A stretch of DNA of 64,000 bases from Sclerurus mexicanus (Eukaryota > Chordata > Aves > Passeriformes > Furnariidae). A program made the position numbers and the translations under genes. The notes below the pieces were generated by a model, which worked only from the letters and a program-made list of their open reading frames with translations, did no database searches and was not told the DNA's origin. This document shows, in pieces, positions 60,329 through 64,000 of the stretch. Numbering within the stretch: the stretch's first letter is position 1; every line of letters begins with the position of its first letter. The DNA is taken from positions 712,274 through 776,273 of the forward strand of contig VWZF01001679.1 of assembly GCA_013396755.1 (NCBI GenBank), given 5' to 3'.

Positions 60329-62727
60329 TTACATGGTCATCCTTCGGGACTGACTCTCCTTATTTCCATTGTTCTTTAGGTCAGCTGAGTTAAATAAGTT
60401 GCGAGAAGAACTGGAAGGGAAGGCAGCATTTCCACTACTACCAGTAGAATGAGTCCGGAATGAATCATCTGAAATAAAGAGTTGCAGCTTAGACAAAGAA
60501 TTTGGACTGAAAAAAATACAGACAGTAAATAGAATGAGCTATTTTTCCTGTGGCAATAGTGGCGTATTTCCTATGGCACTAATCCAAAAATTTAAGGGAA
60601 TGTTTTTAACTTAATATTTTTTCAAGTATTTTTATGAAAAAAAATTAGAATATACATTTTTGAACAAAATCTTAATACATATAATGTATGAAAACAGCGG
60701 GATTTATCTGGCCAATTTTAGCTGCTTAAATTCAGCTATTTAACAGAATTTAGTTGTCTAATGTCTACTGGTAATGAATGGAAAGACAGGTTCCTCTAGG
60801 AAGCCATTCATTTCAATCTTATCTTTAATCATCCCAACTCTTCAACATCTAGAACTGCAAACAGCAGTTTCTCTTTCTTAATTCAGTAAAAGTTATACAT
60901 AATACTCTTTTCCCACATGTAAAATAGGTGGGGAAAACTGCAAACCCAACCTTTTTATGATATCCAAAATTCAAATCAGGTCATGACAAACTCATTTTAT
61001 TTTTACTACATTTAATTGCAACTTTAAGCAAATGTTTAAGAAAAAAAGGAGTCTGAAAAACAGACTAACTACACTAGCACTTAAATGTTCAAATGCATTG
61101 GATATCTATATTCTGCTCTCTTTGGTACAATGACGTCTTACAAGTCTGTTTAATTGGGCTCACATATTCAACACCCACACAAAAAACTAATGTAAAATAA
61201 AATAACTTACTTACCACTGAAGGATAACATACAGCTCTTTCCCATTCCTGCCACTGAAGATGTATATCCTGTAGCAGAATTTTTACTTAAAAAGCAAACA
61301 AAACAAAACCAAGTTGCTTATTTTGGAAAGTGTTCATCTCAATTGTATCATACTGCTGTTTAATAATGTTGGAGGTTATTTCTGAGTTTATATGAAAAAA
61401 ATAAATGAGAAAGTTATGCTGAAATCTCTTCAATAGATATACAAAATTAGATTTAGCAGTTCATATTGAAAATTATTTTTAATATATGACAGAAGATGAC
61501 ATATATTAACAGGGATTTACAAAAATTTGTAGGCTTCAGCACACCTCAGATGGTATTTCTTCCCTCAGTTAATCAATTAAAGGGAAAGCTGAAAATTTAG
61601 GTCATAATTCAGTGGGCACATCACTACTTTCAAGGATTCAAGTGCATATAATTTCCTAACAGCTGTCTATTAGTAAACAGTTGCCTTTGAGGTAAGCAAT
61701 GGAGATAATACAGATACTTAGGACACTTGTCTATGTTGCTGTATTTCGGATGCAGTGCTTGAGTACTGAAAGACTGGCTTCGAACCAACTTGGATTTTTT
61801 TTCTTCTTTGCCTAAAATTATAAAGAGCAAACATTTTTTTAATATTAATATCATTGCATTTCCTCAATAACTAAGAACACTCCTAAATATAATTTTCTGT
61901 CAACCTATAGTTGACAGAAAATACAGGTTTAAATACTTCAAAAATGAAAAAAAAATGAACTTTATGTCACTATTTATGCACTAAAGAACAAAAAACCCCT
62001 AAAACCCATAGAAAACACATTCAGTTCTAGGAGTGGAATCTTTTCCTTTGTACAGCAGGTGAAACTTTGGTCCAGAGATGTCAACGGCAGCTTTGTAAGG
62101 GTTTAATCTGATGTGAGATCAAAGCATTCTAGGAAAGTTTTAAACAGTTCTTACCTGCTGCTGTACCAGAAGAGCTTCCAGGAACAGAGAGATTGATACT
62201 TTTTGCCAACACTGATGATGCTTTACTGTCTCTACCTACGAAAAAAAAAGTCCAATATAAATGCTTCACTCTTAAAACTCAATTTTATATAAAAGAGAGG
62301 ACATAGCATGTCACAGACCTGGGGCAAACAGTAATAATATCTAATCCAGTGTTACTAACACTTCAGAAATACCACAGACAAGTACTTACATTATATGCCA
62401 AAATGAAAAATAACAGAAAACTAAAACTGCAATGTATTTTATTAACAAAGCCAAAGTAATATATAAATTATTATATATAAAATTAGGTCAGTTTTCATAA
62501 ATAACTTTAGAAATATATAGAAACAAATTTTATTGCCTCTTTCTAAAACTCTATTGACTGTATAAAGTGTCCTTTCTTGCTCCTTTCTCTACTACCTTTG
62601 TAGAAGAGTAAGGCATACACAAACAATAGATACACAAATAAATAAACTTACGCTTCTTTTCAAACATTTTATCATTAATATTTGTAGATCTTCCTTCACT
62701 TTGCTGCTTCTCTTTTTCTAATTGTTC
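60329..62727 (-). CDS. PPP4R4: PPP4R4, C-terminal exons (partial; gene continues to the right)
   Basis: Regulatory subunit 4 of protein phosphatase 4; family knowledge places it in a cytosolic complex with the PP4 catalytic subunit, with HEAT-type repeats upstream of a disordered tail. Five exons of that tail are visible on the - strand: 62652-62727, 62155-62235, 61718-61811, 61215-61285 and 60329-60468. They are joined in one frame by consensus acceptors and GT donors, encoding 153 residues. Recognisable blocks are 'GRSTNINDKMFEKK', 'GKEEKKSKLVRSQSFSTQA', 'YSNIDKC' and 'DDSFRTH', which match the human tail as I remember it. The tail is Ser/Lys-rich with many potential phosphorylation sites and no folded domain. 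The last visible exon reaches an in-frame TAA at 60331-60329, but that codon lies inside a GTAAGT donor (GT at 60332-60331), so splicing to a further exon is possible. Tail-to-tail arrangement with SERPINA10 matches mammals. Upstream exons lie beyond 64000. Confidence 0.88.
61892..61922. repeat. Perfect inverted repeat in a PPP4R4 intron
   Basis: Two 13-base arms, 'attttctgtcaac' and its exact reverse complement, flank the five-base loop 'ctata'. It lies 80 bases from the acceptor side of the exon at 61718-61811, in the intron before it. In the pre-mRNA it would form a stable 13-bp stem. Confidence 0.9.
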
Positions 62728-64000
62728 CTAAAAAAATGAATACTTCTCTTAGATATTACTCAGGAAAAAGCAAATAAATTGTGTTTCAACTAGGGATTGC
62801 TTCCAAATGACCAAAGTAACAGTCCATTTTAACTCTTTTCTACTAGTAGTATAACTCCTGGTGAATATCCAGAGAACCAATTAAATAGTAGAGAATAAAA
62901 TCAGCGCACATATCTCATATAAAAATTGCTCTCTTAAGAAAGCTCAGAGTTGAAGTTCCCATCTATAACTTACTGTTAAAATTATGCCTGGCCTTTGGGG
63001 TTTTTTATATTAAAGATACAGAAATGGTCAGCTGGCAATGTAAAAATGTTCTGTTACACAGACACTCTGAAATTAGAACTGGCAATTTTTTTTAATTTAA
63101 ACATACAATGCAATGAAAATGTTTTTCTCAAATGCTAAGGTGTGTCACATACTCAAATTTTATAAAGGTTTCAAATTAACATCTACAGTTGATAAATATT
63201 CATGCAAAACAAAACCAGCTATGTAAAACCATTCAGGTTCATGGAATTTATTTGCCTTTCTGTAATACTAGCTAGCCTTAAAGTATCTTCTATTTGGTGA
63301 ATAGATATCACTCCAACTTCAAAAAACTATATAATATTAGTTTATCTTCTGTACCATCTTCATAATAAAAAGTGTTAAATGAACCATAATTGTTCTACTC
63401 TAATTTTTTTCATGTCATCCTAATTACTACCCAAGTTTAAAAAAAAGCAGAGGTAATTAATTCCGGTCAAGGTTGCTGGAATACAGTTTCTACAAAGTCA
63501 GTTAGCAAAATTAAGGAAACTTATTAACATATTTAGCATGAAAATCTTTAGCAGTCAGATACATTTAAGCAGGCTGAATGGCTCTTCATCTGTTTGGGAC
63601 TGCAATATGTCACAATTGCTTGTGTGCATCTCAGGTTCCCCAAAACATGTCACTCACAGACAACGCTTAATGCGGCCTCTGTGATACAGGTTTGCCCACA
63701 CGAATGGACTCTGTCATAGCAAGCCAGGTGCTCTCCTAAACCATAGCTGTAGGACCTTGTAAAAATCAATGTTATCATACAATACCCAGTAACACGGAGC
63801 ACACTGGAGGCGATTTTCCACCCCCCCAATGCTTTCTCTATCAAAGCATTCATTCTATTGACCTGGAGACTGCTAAAGCTAAGTTCAAGACTTTGAATAT
63901 GTGCATGCAGGTCCTGAGAACAAAGTTGAACCGTTGGCTCGGGATAATGGGAGGTGGTAGGAAGTACATGTCAGGGATATTTACTCATACTGAGTAAACC
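62728..64000. other. PPP4R4 intron running to the window edge
   Basis: No further PPP4R4 exon is seen in the last 1.27 kb. The sequence is AT-rich, and the only sizeable frame (63650-63853, - strand) has no similarity to the PPP4R4 tail and no flanking splice sites. It is best read as intron upstream of the exon at 62652-62727. Confidence 0.6.

Noticed and set aside
61630..61854. Single 74-codon - strand frame read as a stand-alone gene
   Set aside because: Its middle is a PPP4R4 exon (61718-61811). The residues before and after are intron translated in frame.

Overview
This is vertebrate nuclear DNA, most likely from a bird. The evidence is several truncated CR1 LINE fragments of the avian/reptilian type, compact multi-exon genes with canonical GT-AG introns, and proteins that read as avian-like orthologues of human chromosome 14q32 genes. 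Two complete clade A serpin genes lie on the + strand. The 3' end of a third gene lies on the - strand at the right edge. A crocodilian or turtle is not formally excluded.

Layout. From 1 to about 21.3 kb there is no gene I can support. This stretch holds CR1 fragments at about 2.1, 7.3, 8.7, 13.6 and 15.8 kb, one 136-base assembly gap (7824-7959), a probable mobile-element insertion that splits one CR1 copy, a 53-bp tandem duplication and simple repeats. At 22.1-26.7 kb is an intact four-coding-exon serpin of 420 residues. It resembles alpha-1-antitrypsin in its first half and shares some positions with corticosteroid-binding globulin in its second half. A possible liver-type promoter (HNF4-like, HNF1-like and TATA-like sites) lies about 0.7-0.8 kb upstream of its start codon. 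From 26.75 to 46.1 kb is a 19-kb stretch with no recognisable exon. At 46.1-52.0 kb is SERPINA10 (protein Z-dependent protease inhibitor), 440 residues and intact. From 52.1 to 60.3 kb is AT-rich, apparently non-coding DNA. At 60.3-62.7 kb, on the - strand, are five exons encoding the C-terminal tail of PPP4R4, a regulatory subunit of protein phosphatase 4; the rest of that gene runs off the right edge.

How the genes relate. The order and orientation (serpin, then SERPINA10, tail-to-tail with PPP4R4) match the centromeric end of the mammalian SERPINA cluster. Both serpins have signal peptides, the same exon phases (1, 2, 0) and inhibitory-type hinges. They are therefore expected to be secreted plasma protease inhibitors made mainly by liver. 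PPP4R4 is functionally unrelated and is a syntenic anchor.

I found no evidence of a new multi-gene system. The points most worth a second look are the reactive-centre residues of both serpins (Ile-Ser and Phe-Thr), the uncertain orthology of the first serpin, a PPP4R4 exon whose in-frame stop lies inside a consensus splice donor, and the nested insertion at the assembly gap. Exon boundaries were worked out by eye from splice consensus and reading-frame continuity. Comparisons with human proteins are from memory, without alignment software.
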